Below the pieces are notes generated by a model that worked only from the letters and a program-made list of their open reading frames with translations, did not search any database and was not told the origin of the DNA. Shown here piece after piece: positions 24,101-31,085 of a stretch of 31,085 bases of DNA. The first letter of the stretch is position 1, and every line of letters begins with the position of its first letter. This DNA comes from CAYSPU01 sp964432995 (GTDB lineage Bacteria; Verrucomicrobiota; Verrucomicrobiia; Limisphaerales; JAHDYP01): the NCBI GenBank assembly GCA_964432995.1, contig CAYSPU010000033.1:1-31085 (forward strand), written 5' to 3'. The translations under genes were made by a program, and so were the position numbers.

Positions 24101-26753
24101 GGGGCGTGTCGGGGAGGATCCGGGCGCGGTTGACCATGTTGAGGTCGCGCGCGATGGGGTAGCGGAGGTAGAAGGAGACGGCGACGGCGTTCGGGTTGTA
24201 GATGCCGATGAAATAGCGGCCGGGGTTGAGGGGGGGCACGTCCCGGAGCCCTATGGACAACTGTCCGCCGGGCGGGGCGATGCGCGCGTACTTGTCGTAT
24301 TCCGTGAAGGTGGGCAGTTCGTCGCGGCGGAGGTAGAGGTCGAGGGGGAGTTCCGGGTCGAGGCTGCTGAGGAGGACGGTGAGGAGGGAGGCGCCGATGG
24401 GCACATCGACATAGTAGTAGACCCATTGGTTGGGGAGGACGGTGCCGTAGACGCCGTCTTCGTCGAGGTCGTTGGGCTTGATGCGGACCTGGAAGCGGTC
24501 GACGCGGCCCGTATTGCCGAGGGCGTCATCGCTGAGGGCGAACCAGAAGGGCTCGGCGGTGGAGTTGCCGAGGAAGTAGTTGAGGGAGCCGGGGCCATCG
24601 GAAGGGCGGCTGTCGAAGTACAGGCCGCTGCCGCTGTCGTCATAGCGCACCTGCCAGTAGGTATTGGTGCCGACGTTGAAGCGGTTGCCATTGAGGAGGC
24701 CCATGGACGTGCCGCTTTGGGAGAGGACGCCGAGGAGGTCGCCGATGTTTTGGTGGTAGAGTTCGACTTCGGCGATGGTGCGGAGGATGCCGGTGGGCAC
24801 GCCGGTTACCGGCGGGATGCAGGTGAACTCCTTGCCCCGGGGCCGGTCGTAGGAGCCGTCGGGGATCTGGGCCGGGGCGGGCATGCCGTGGAGGACGAGG
24901 TTGCCGAACTCGTCGGTTTCATAGAACGGCTCGTCGGTGGAGAGGACGAGGAGTCCGAATTGGGCGGCTTGTTGGTCTTCGGCCTTGACGCCGACGTAGA
25001 AGACCTGGTTGGTGAGGGCGTTGGTGAGGACGATGAGTTCGCTGCCGCCGCGTTTGAGCGACTGGAAGGCCTCGGTCAAGGCCACGGCATCGAGGTTGGT
25101 GAGGGTGGCGTTGGTGGAGACGTAGAGGTCGATGTCGGCATCGAAGTTCCGCGGGAGGGAGAGGTTCGGGGGCAGGAACGTGAGGAAGGCGACGTTGCTG
25201 CCGTTGGTGATGCCGGCGACGTTTTGTTCCGGGAAGAAGGTATTGGTGAAGATGTAGAATCGCCATTGATCGACGACGCCGTTGGTGCCGGGGGCGAGTT
25301 GGAAGTTGGCGCCGGCGCGCTGTTGGGTTTGGGCGACGCAGTTGGTCAGGATGGCGGCGGGGACCGGTGCGGCGGCGGGGGGTGCGTTGGTCAGGCGGAC
25401 GATGGGGTTGGTGACCTGCCCTCCGCCGGCGGAGATGACGAGGGCATAGTCCTGAACCACGCCCGTGAGGTTGTCGGTGATGGCATTGACGTTGACGCGG
25501 CGGCCGACGACGGAGATGGCGTAGTTGGTGCCGAGGGGCGGGGCGAGGAAGACGTTTTCGACGTTATTGACGACATCGGGTGTGGCGGGGCTGTTGGTGG
25601 TGTCGGCTTCGGTGAAGTCGCTGGCCCTGGGGATATTGTTTCCGAAGAAGACGTCGCCCGTGTCGAGGTTGGTGACGATGAGGTCGAGGTCGTTGACAAG
25701 TTTCTTGGCGACGCTGGGGTTCCCCGGGGGATCGGTCCAGACGAGGGTGGCGCGGAGCGGGACGAACCTGGCTTCGTTGGTGAGGGTGAGGTTCCAGGTA
25801 TGGCGTTGGCCGGTGGCGAGGAAGTTGGTTTGCGGGTGAGCGTAGAAGCGGAGGGGCCAGGTGGCGGTGTCGGTATTGGTGGCGATGATCTCGGGGAGGC
25901 TGTTGGTCAAGGTGATGAGGCCCCATCCCTGATAATTGAGGATGCTCCGCACCTGGAAGCTGTAGCGCGGGTGGATGCTGCGGGAGCCATTGACGAGGAG
26001 GGCCTTGAGGAGGGCGGGTGAGAACGGTTGTTTGAGGCGTTGCTCGAAGAACTCCTGGAGCAAGGCGAGCGTTCCGGAGACAACGGGAGCGGACATGCTG
26101 GTGCCGGACTCGTAGCGGTAATGGGGTCCGCAACCGGCCACGAGGTTGGACCAGACGCCGTAGAGATCCGAGTCGGGAGGATAGAGACTTTCCCAGTCCC
26201 AGTGCTGGGAGCGTGCGGAGACGAGGAACTCGCCGGGGGCGACGACATCGGGTTTGAAGCGGCCGAACTCGCCTTCGGTGCCCATGCCGGTGTTGCCGCG
26301 GCTGGAGAACCAGGCGACCTCGTCGTCGCTGTCCGTGCGGAGCGCATACGGGTAGTTCGTGGTGACCGTGGGCGGGTTGGTGTCGCCGGGGGCGACGGCG
26401 TTGGTCACGTAGTAGGCCAGATCGATCATGCGCAGTTGTTCGATGGCGCCGACGGTGATGACGTTTTTGGCGGTGGCGGGCGAGAGGATGGTATCGGGTT
26501 CGCCGCCGGCGCCGTCTTCGGTGCCGCCGCCGCTGTTGCCGGCGCCGAAGACGTAGAGGACGGGCTGGGCGCCGGTGACTTCCGGGAGGGCGTCGCGGGC
26601 GGCGGCGTCGTAACTGGCGGCGGAGCTGTCGTATTCGGTCACGCCGGGGTAGGCCCAACTGTTATTGGAGATCAAGGCATTGGTGCCCTTGCGGTGGAGG
26701 TAGTATTCCTCGGCGGCCTTCTCTTGGAGGTAAGCGTCAGAGATGAGGGGGCC
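21123..26753 (-). CDS. Giant S8 (subtilisin-like) protease, part after the assembly gap
   Basis: Continuation of the gene that starts at 28027. It opens with LISDAYLQEKAAEEYYLHRK, then ISNNSWAYPG with the oxyanion-hole Asn, then GTSMSAPVVSGTLALLQEF with the catalytic Ser codon at 26097-26099. The remaining roughly 1600 residues are beta-rich, non-catalytic and heavy in Thr-Asn pairs. They include a PPC-like domain around 25.3-24.9 kb, another around 24.4-24.2 kb, a proprotein-convertase P domain around 24.1-23.6 kb (VDHPRASDLVFHLISPGGSRLLLAENRGG), a second P-domain-like end near 22.9 kb (GNWTLEMWDNRAG) and three tandem PPC-like repeats of about 115 aa between 22.4 and 21.4 kb. The tail ETSPDLATWTEVWREV to LFYRIRQIQP resembles that of the protein at 8650-11487. 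It is probably cell-surface or secreted. The tilS gene follows after 43 nt. Confidence 0.88.
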   Translation of the reverse strand, partial: GPLISDAYLQEKAAEEYYLHRKGTNALISNNSWAYPGVTEYDSSAASYDAAARDALPEVTGAQPVLYVFGAGNSGGGTEDGAGGEPDTILSPATAKNVITVGAIEQLRMIDLAYYVTNAVAPGDTNPPTVTTNYPYALRTDSDDEVAWFSSRGNTGMGTEGEFGRFKPDVVAPGEFLVSARSQHWDWESLYPPDSDLYGVWSNLVAGCGPHYRYESGTSMSAPVVSGTLALLQEFFEQRLKQPFSPALLKALLVNGSRSIHPRYSFQVRSILNYQGWGLITLTNSLPEIIATNTDTATWPLRFYAHPQTNFLATGQRHTWNLTLTNEARFVPLRATLVWTDPPGNPSVAKKLVNDLDLIVTNLDTGDVFFGNNIPRASDFTEADTTNSPATPDVVNNVENVFLAPPLGTNYAISVVGRRVNVNAITDNLTGVVQDYALVISAGGGQVTNPIVRLTNAPPAAAPVPAAILTNCVAQTQQRAGANFQLAPGTNGVVDQWRFYIFTNTFFPEQNVAGITNGSNVAFLTFLPPNLSLPRNFDADIDLYVSTNATLTNLDAVALTEAFQSLKRGGSELIVLTNALTNQVFYVGVKAEDQQAAQFGLLVLSTDEPFYETDEFGNLVLHGMPAPAQIPDGSYDRPRGKEFTCIPPVTGVPTGILRTIAEVELYHQNIGDLLGVLSQSGTSMGLLNGNRFNVGTNTYWQVRYDDSGSGLYFDSRPSDGPGSLNYFLGNSTAEPFWFALSDDALGNTGRVDRFQVRIKPNDLDEDGVYGTVLPNQWVYYYVDVPIGASLLTVLLSSLDPELPLDLYLRRDELPTFTEYDKYARIAPPGGQLSIGLRDVPPLNPGRYFIGIYNPNAVAVSFYLRYPIARDLNMVNRARILPDTPPEYIQDNAVTYSTISVTESRPIVDLQVGLRVDHPRASDLVFHLISPGGSRLLLAENRGGSSTGGFGVTLATTNVASRTATGGPEEDRTTLDVGANYGTLSLDYEFYVVPDRLRVYYDDVVIHDSGLTSGHHSATVRFGPGTSTNLVIVVNEGGSEVSNTRWTYTASVVNRRELYAVFTEQTNLASLPVKFADAPFTNSPNMKVSTNELVFADDFEDYAPGTYPRNSTLGSWTVSLPQIIVHGASNSLGVLASSGTNFLELSPSSTPAGIRLTLDTQLGGSYSTRLALRRNPNGPDASPQTVGIYLDGVLQQLITPPAGDWTLQYVDWQAQQRTTTFEIRSESGVGPLLDGVEIYFLDPGDRAYFLPEEDLMEPLRGQSSFGNWTLEMWDNRAGPAVFNTNALRLVSWELNFIFANTNPPATLLTSCLLGTNTVSVYEDECTPAIQTVSGDETRYFIVEVPRVATIATNIAYSLTNVFNSSGDIVLLYSPDGLPDGTYATDVVIDSPNPFGEMLVLDTNAPPLLHPGQRYYLGVRNADPAEVNAFVIVVSFDAVDPWIVATDVLTNGVTVTNTIPVTNALSFYQFDVSTNATHVLFQATPQSGDVNLVVRRARPIPDPLPRPQPGLHDYLSDNSGTLPEEIVVTGASMPVALEPGVWYLGVYNVAATPTTYTISATEYTNLVTLTNGLPFSMTLNPTNGLQHFQYTASDLVTELHVRLEPSAGNPDLYVRQATEGPYPLTKPQIGFFDYLSNNTNRDEIAIYPTSPAPVAAGVWFIGVQNTNTAPATFTLTAQETTGSTAPIELTDGVPLTLALPMTAPGSSFHFSIASPTPAVLFELFDLSAPASLFADLNQMPDSLIYLRQASGTPADPAQIVIRTNTYLPSLAGDWFLFVPPSTNSDLVFTICATTSSGGVLPSGQPLAVTVTPPTAPGTGLTFRWNTVAGETYVLETSPDLATWTEVWREVATGTWLSYTDAAGAANPLLFYRIRQIQP

Positions 26754-26763
26754 NNNNNNNNNN
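26754..26763. other. Assembly gap inside the protease gene
   Basis: Ten Ns. The coding frames on the two sides differ by one. To restore one frame the true gap must be 2 modulo 3 in length (for example 8, 11 or 14 nt), so the 10 Ns are a placeholder and not a measured length. Confidence 0.95.
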
Positions 26764-28027
26764 TGGGCAAGACGTAGAGGTCGGCTTTGGGGGCGAGGCC
26801 CATGAAGTTGGCGTTGGTGGGGGAGCCGAAGACGTTGGTGGCGGTTTCGGAGGCGGCGCCATCGCCGGCGATGGTGCCGGCGACGTGGGTGCCGTGGCCT
26901 TGGAAGTCGAGGAGGGTGAAGCTATTGGTATCGGTGGTCGAGACGCGACCGGTGAGGGCGGGGTGGGCGCTATCGACACCGGTATCGTTGATATTGACGA
27001 GCACGCCTTCGCCGGTCAGCTCGAGGTAGTTGGTTCCTGGCAGAGCGCCGGAGCCGGGCGTGTTCGTGTCGAGGATGGTCGCATTGGTGGCAACCGCGAC
27101 CCGCAAGCGGCTCAGGTCGTTGACCGGGGTTCGCCTGGAGGCGACTTCGATCCGCTGGACGGCGGTGAGTTGCGCCAGGGCCGTCAAGGCACCGGACGGC
27201 GGCGCGACCGTAAGCAGCGGGCCGAAGGGCGTGCGGCCTTCACCCAGCACTTGCACCTGCAGTTGCTCCAGAGCGGCCAGGGCGGCGTCGCGTTGTCCGG
27301 GGAACAGGACGACGTTGAGCCGTGTTTCCGGCGCGAGGTCCCGGCCTTCGACCGCCTGTGGGAGAATGGTTCGCGAGAGTTTGTAGTAGGGTTCGAAGGG
27401 GAAGGCGGCGCGAATGCGGGAGCTGGCGGTCATTTGGGAGACGGCGCTGCCGGAGGCGCGGATCAGGGCGCCGTTGTTGGGGACATAGGAAATGAACTCG
27501 GCCCCGGCTTGTTGGACGATGCGGTAGAACTGGTCGTCGAGGGGGCGGTCGTATTGCACGACGTAGCTGCCGGGGTCCTCCGCGGAACGGAGGTGTTCCG
27601 GCACGTCGACGGGGGCTCCGGCGGCGGTGTCGATGAACGCGTTCTCGAGCAAGAGGGCGGTATCGGACCGCATCCAGGAATCCAGGGACAGGGTGCGGTT
27701 GGCGAGGCGATAGGGCACGCCCCCTGGCGGGGTGGGCGGCGCAACGGCGGCGACCGCCGCGGAGCCCGCGGCTGCCCCGGAGGGCGAAACCGAGGCGAGA
27801 CCACTGGCGACGGGAGGCGATTGGGGACTCAACAGTGGGAAGGTCGAGATCCGGGCCTGGGGCGCGGCCGCGGTGTCGGCGGGCGAGGGGGCGGGCGCTT
27901 CGGGGGACGGTCTCGGGCGGACGTTCGTTTGGTGGTGCCGCGATTCGAGGTAGAAGCAGAGCGCAGCGCCGGCGAGCAGCAGCAGGCTAATCCAGGACCA
28001 GGTCCGACTCGAGAAACGCATACTCAT
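26764..28027 (-). CDS. Giant S8 (subtilisin-like) protease, N-terminal part before the assembly gap
   Basis: First roughly 420 residues of the protease continued at 21123-26753. A membrane anchor or uncleaved signal (SWISLLLLAGAALCFYLE) follows a short n-region with Arg. Next comes a Pro/Ala-rich linker, then a propeptide-like region with QQAGAEFISYVPNNGALI and VLFPGQRDAALAALEQLQVQVL. The catalytic domain has D348 in VNINDTGVDSAHP and H381 in FQGHGTHVAGTIAGDG. With the Ser on the other side of the gap the triad is complete. The ATG at 28027 overlaps the TGA of the upstream gene as ATGA, so translation is probably coupled; a second ATG lies two codons on. Complete length is near 2300 aa. Confidence 0.9.
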
Positions 28028-31000
28028 TCCAGCGGCAGCACTTTATAGCTTTCCATGACCGCGTCGTAGAAGATGTTGGTGCTCACTCGGTGTTCTTCGA
28101 TGCGGAAGGTTGCCTTGGCGACGGCTTCGCCGGCGATCTGGTAGTTCGTGCAGAGGAGGTAGAGGTCGGCGGGGGTGGGCGAGAGCACCAGCGAACGTTC
28201 CGCCGGGCGCAGGGACTGCCCGTAGGAATAGACGACGATGTAGGGTTCGTCCTCCTTGAGCAACCCGAGTATCTGCTGGGGTATGCGCTCGTAGATGGCG
28301 TCGGTCACGCGGACGTGTCCACCTTGGATGCCATCGAGGTTGAGGTAGGGTGATTGGTCGGTGAGTGCCGGGGCCGAAAGGACGTCGCCGAGGGAGTTAT
28401 AGGTTTGGCCGCGACGGGTCAGGCGATTGGTGCTGAGGTTGTTGACGATGAAGCGGAGTTGCGGGCTGACGGGGTCAATGAAGTGATTGTCGAACGTCGT
28501 GGCGAGGGAGAAATCGAGACCGCGACTCGTATTCGAGAAGACGCTAACGCCACCGAGGACGGCGGCCCAGGCGGCGAGGTTGGTCTGGTTGACGGCGAGG
28601 CGGCCGCGGAGGGCGTTTTCGCTCAAGGCGGTCGTGAACTCTTCCACGATGCGCCAGTCGTTGGTGGGGTGGGACTCGCGTCGGCCGGCCAGTTTCTGCC
28701 ACTCGAGGACGGGAATGGCTTTGGACTTGAGGTAAATGGTCTGCCAGGGGGTGCCGCGGTGGACGCGGCCGATCCAGCCGACGTTCGGGTAGAGGAAGGT
28801 GTTGGTGGTTGCCGGGAGCAGATCCCAGTCATCGGAGCTGCGAATCAAGGGATCCTTGACGGCCGTCTCGTAGGCCTGGTCGTCGGCCGAAGTCCCCGGG
28901 CGCCCGCCCCAGGGGCGGTAGCGCAAGTTGATCTGGCCGAGGTTGGGCAGTCCGTTGATTTCGACCTCGCCCTGGAACGATGGGGGGAGAGCCACCACTT
29001 GGTTGGTTCCGGAGTAGACGGGATCGGCGAGGTCCTCGACGTGGTAATGGACGAGCGGATCGTTGGCCATCCAGCTCAATTGTTGGACCAGCCGTCGTGT
29101 CGGTGAGAACGGCACCTGGACCACCCGGTTGGGAGGCATGTTCGATCGGCCGGGATCGAAGAGCGGGGGCAGGCCCAGGAAGATGCGGAAGGCATCAATC
29201 TGTTTTTCGACCTCGTCCTGGGAGCCGCCCATGCGGTCGATGGTCCAATCGGCCCAGTCGGAGACTCGAGTGTTGTTGTTGGTGGAAACGAAGATCTGGT
29301 TGGTGAGACCGTACGTCATGGCGGAGGGGAGGCCGCCGACGCGGTTGGTGCGCCAGAAATCGCCGTGGCTGAGGCGGACGACCTGGGGACTGGCGGTGGC
29401 GTTGAGGTTGCTGCCGCCGATCAGGAACTGGGTGACATCGAAACCGGCGATCTGATCGCTCAGGGTGACGATATCGACCAACCGGCCGGTGGTGGTGGCG
29501 AGGGCGAAGAGGAAGCGGTTGGTGATATGCAGTTTCCAGTCCGGGACGGGGAACCCGCGGGTGCCGTCGAAGGTGACGGCATCGTTGAGGGGGCGGAGGG
29601 CATTCGCGCCGGCGCCGGGCCAGTATTCGGAGTTCCGGATGAAGTTGATGTTGTTGGTTACCACCCGGAACTGGCGGCCCGGGAAGGCGGCGATGGTCTC
29701 GTTGGTGGCGTTCCGGTTGGTGTAGACACCGCTGACCACCACCCCCGCAGCACCGGTCCCGGTGGGATCGAGGTTGTTGTCGCGGAGGGCAATGCGGCAG
29801 ACGTTTGTGTAGGAGACCCTCAGCGGCTCCGGAAAGGCCTGCGTGTAGGAATTCCACGTTTCGAAACCGAGGGAGTTCGAGATGCCGATCTCGTACGACT
29901 GCTGGTATTGAACCGCCCCGGCATTGTCCTTGACCCCCTGGAGACGGCGGGTCACGAGCATCTCGCTCTGGAGGCTGAACTCGTTGAAGTTCGGCCAACC
30001 CTTGCGCGCTCCGACCACCCAGGGGATGCCGTAGATGTTGTCGCCCCCGACTCCCGTCACGGTCAACTCCATCTCCGCGGGGTTGGCGGGGTCGCGCCAG
30101 GGACGCGCGAGCGCGTTCGTGAAGCGGGCGTCTTCGAACCCGATGATGTAGAGGTTCTTGACGCCATTGACGTTGGTGCTGGCGTAGATGGGGCGATAGA
30201 CCGACGGCAAATACGGTGGGTTGGTGGAGGAACCGAACCGGTTGGTTACCGCGCTGTCCATCGTATCGAGGAGGTTGACGGCGACCTGGACGAGGCGATG
30301 AGCCGCAGCAGTGTAGTAGTTCGTGGGATAGACGGGGATACCACTTCGCAGGCTGAGTCCCAACTGCGTGCGCAACAACCGGTCGGCGACAACATAGACA
30401 AACTCGTCCTTCTTGAACGAATCGAATGTCCACGGGATGAGTCTGGCTACGAAGTTGGGTTCGGACTCCGAGGCTATGGAGGAAGGAGAACCCCAATTCA
30501 CGGCGAGATAATTCAGGTGGATCAGGTCCTGGCGGGGGCGGGGGGAGTCGGTCCCCAACTGGGCCAGCAGTCGGCCCAGGACGTATTGATCCTCGGTGTG
30601 TCCGGTTGTACTGCTGGCGGTCAGGAGTTTGAAGGTGAAGGGATTCGGGTAGTCGGCGATCGGGCGGGTGGTGGTCTTCTTGATGTCGTAGAGGTCGTCG
30701 ATCCTCTGGAAGGCCTGGGGCTGGTAGCTGCCCGGCCAAGAGCGCGCCGGGACATCCGGGGCCCACACCTCGGGAGCCGGCCAGACGGTCCTCGTGGGAG
30801 GAATGTCGTCGGCGTAGTCGTCGATTCCGTTCACGTTCACGCCCAGGACGGATGAAGGCGAGTATAGGTCGACAACGGAGAGCAGGGAGTTGTTCGCATA
30901 CGCGTAGCGGTAAGCGAGCAAGTCGCCGGCGTCCTGAAAGGCCATCCCGGCGTTGACGACATCCAGCGGCCGGTAGAGATATTCGCCCTCGTAGTAGTTG

Positions 31001-31085
31001 GTGAGGAAGGCCTGGAGGAAGGCGGCCAGGTTGAGTTCCCAGGTGCCGACGCCCTGGTTGCGCTGGAAGCCGGTCCAGAGGTTGT
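28024..31085 (-). CDS. Large conserved-type protein of unknown function, N-terminus beyond the window
   Basis: The frame is open from the right edge (31085) to TGA at 28024, giving at least 1019 residues; the start lies outside. An internal ATG at 30945 is not the start, because coding character continues upstream (TGFQRNQGVGTWELNLAAF, TNYYEGEYLYRPLDVVNAGM). Notable segments are GDNIYGIPWVVGARKGWPNFNEF, RRLVQQLSWMANDPLVHYHVEDLADPVYSG and EPYIVVYSYGQSLRPAERSLV. I recall such phrases in large hypothetical proteins of Verrucomicrobia, some encoded beside prepilin-like genes (compare the Verru_Chthon cassette proteins), but this is memory and not a search. It overlaps the start of the S8 protease by 4 nt, so the two are probably made together; an exported or envelope location is plausible. 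No catalytic motif was seen. Confidence 0.75.
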   Translation of the reverse strand, partial: NLWTGFQRNQGVGTWELNLAAFLQAFLTNYYEGEYLYRPLDVVNAGMAFQDAGDLLAYRYAYANNSLLSVVDLYSPSSVLGVNVNGIDDYADDIPPTRTVWPAPEVWAPDVPARSWPGSYQPQAFQRIDDLYDIKKTTTRPIADYPNPFTFKLLTASSTTGHTEDQYVLGRLLAQLGTDSPRPRQDLIHLNYLAVNWGSPSSIASESEPNFVARLIPWTFDSFKKDEFVYVVADRLLRTQLGLSLRSGIPVYPTNYYTAAAHRLVQVAVNLLDTMDSAVTNRFGSSTNPPYLPSVYRPIYASTNVNGVKNLYIIGFEDARFTNALARPWRDPANPAEMELTVTGVGGDNIYGIPWVVGARKGWPNFNEFSLQSEMLVTRRLQGVKDNAGAVQYQQSYEIGISNSLGFETWNSYTQAFPEPLRVSYTNVCRIALRDNNLDPTGTGAAGVVVSGVYTNRNATNETIAAFPGRQFRVVTNNINFIRNSEYWPGAGANALRPLNDAVTFDGTRGFPVPDWKLHITNRFLFALATTTGRLVDIVTLSDQIAGFDVTQFLIGGSNLNATASPQVVRLSHGDFWRTNRVGGLPSAMTYGLTNQIFVSTNNNTRVSDWADWTIDRMGGSQDEVEKQIDAFRIFLGLPPLFDPGRSNMPPNRVVQVPFSPTRRLVQQLSWMANDPLVHYHVEDLADPVYSGTNQVVALPPSFQGEVEINGLPNLGQINLRYRPWGGRPGTSADDQAYETAVKDPLIRSSDDWDLLPATTNTFLYPNVGWIGRVHRGTPWQTIYLKSKAIPVLEWQKLAGRRESHPTNDWRIVEEFTTALSENALRGRLAVNQTNLAAWAAVLGGVSVFSNTSRGLDFSLATTFDNHFIDPVSPQLRFIVNNLSTNRLTRRGQTYNSLGDVLSAPALTDQSPYLNLDGIQGGHVRVTDAIYERIPQQILGLLKEDEPYIVVYSYGQSLRPAERSLVLSPTPADLYLLCTNYQIAGEAVAKATFRIEEHRVSTNIFYDAVMESYKVLPLE

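Noticed and set aside
21486..26021. Very long plus-strand open frames (611 and 880 codons) opposite the protease gene
   Set aside because: They run exactly codon-opposite to the real gene, so they only stop where that gene uses TTA, CTA or TCA, which are rare in GC-rich DNA. Their Gly/Val/Asp/Glu-rich translations have no motifs.
26672..26753. Apparent frame change and altered tail of the protease at the N run
   Set aside because: It comes from the arbitrary number of Ns. In the correct frame, LISDAYLQEKAAEEYYLHRK continues the subtilisin fold into ISNNSW.

Overview
The window is GC-rich bacterial DNA whose protein architecture points to Verrucomicrobiota (my guess is the Pedosphaera/Limisphaera side). 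The reasons are very large secreted proteins full of Thr-Asn dipeptides, a C-terminal beta-rich module ending in FYR(V/I)R on two unrelated secreted proteins, a Sde182/DUF1593 protein, and a giant S8 protease overlapped by a roughly 1000-aa conserved-type protein. The assignment is an inference from recalled family resemblance, not from a search. A run of 10 Ns (26754-26763) shows this is an assembled, probably metagenomic, contig.

Layout. (1) 190-6071, plus strand: a complete tripartite RND efflux operon (periplasmic adaptor, AcrB-type pump, outer-membrane lipoprotein channel) with tight spacing and good Shine-Dalgarno sites. (2) 6072-11487, plus strand: a gene remnant, then an agarase-like glycoside hydrolase bracketed by two copies of a REP-like hairpin (the second copy supplies its stop codon), then a secreted IPT plus beta-propeller-like protein. 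(3) 11488-12408: a short minus-strand gene resembling only the C-terminal domain of PaaX regulators, bracketed by two GTTGCAwwTGCAAC palindromes, one of which overlaps a candidate -35 box. (4) 12409-15909, plus strand: an 1166-aa secreted fusion of a GH-A-like barrel, a Sde182 nucleoside-hydrolase-like domain, its Ig-like partner and a class-C beta-lactamase/esterase (S12) domain. (5) 15910-16207: convergent intergenic DNA with several small CCC/GGG hairpins. (6) 16208-21079, minus strand: an exported M3 metallopeptidase, a perfect 40-bp palindrome, cysK and tilS. (7) 21123-31085, minus strand: a roughly 2300-aa S8 protease interrupted by the N gap, overlapped at its start (ATGA) by the end of a large protein that runs off the right edge.

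Together, regions 2 to 4 look like a small carbohydrate-degradation neighbourhood of exported enzymes with possible local regulation. Regions 6 and 7 combine housekeeping genes (cysteine synthesis, tRNA-Ile lysidine formation) with exported proteolysis. The best candidates for something undescribed are the four-domain fusion at 12409-15909, the palindrome-bracketed PaaX-C-like mini-gene, the REP-like pair around the hydrolase, and the protease with its overlapping partner. No tRNA, rRNA, CRISPR array or intact transposase was seen.
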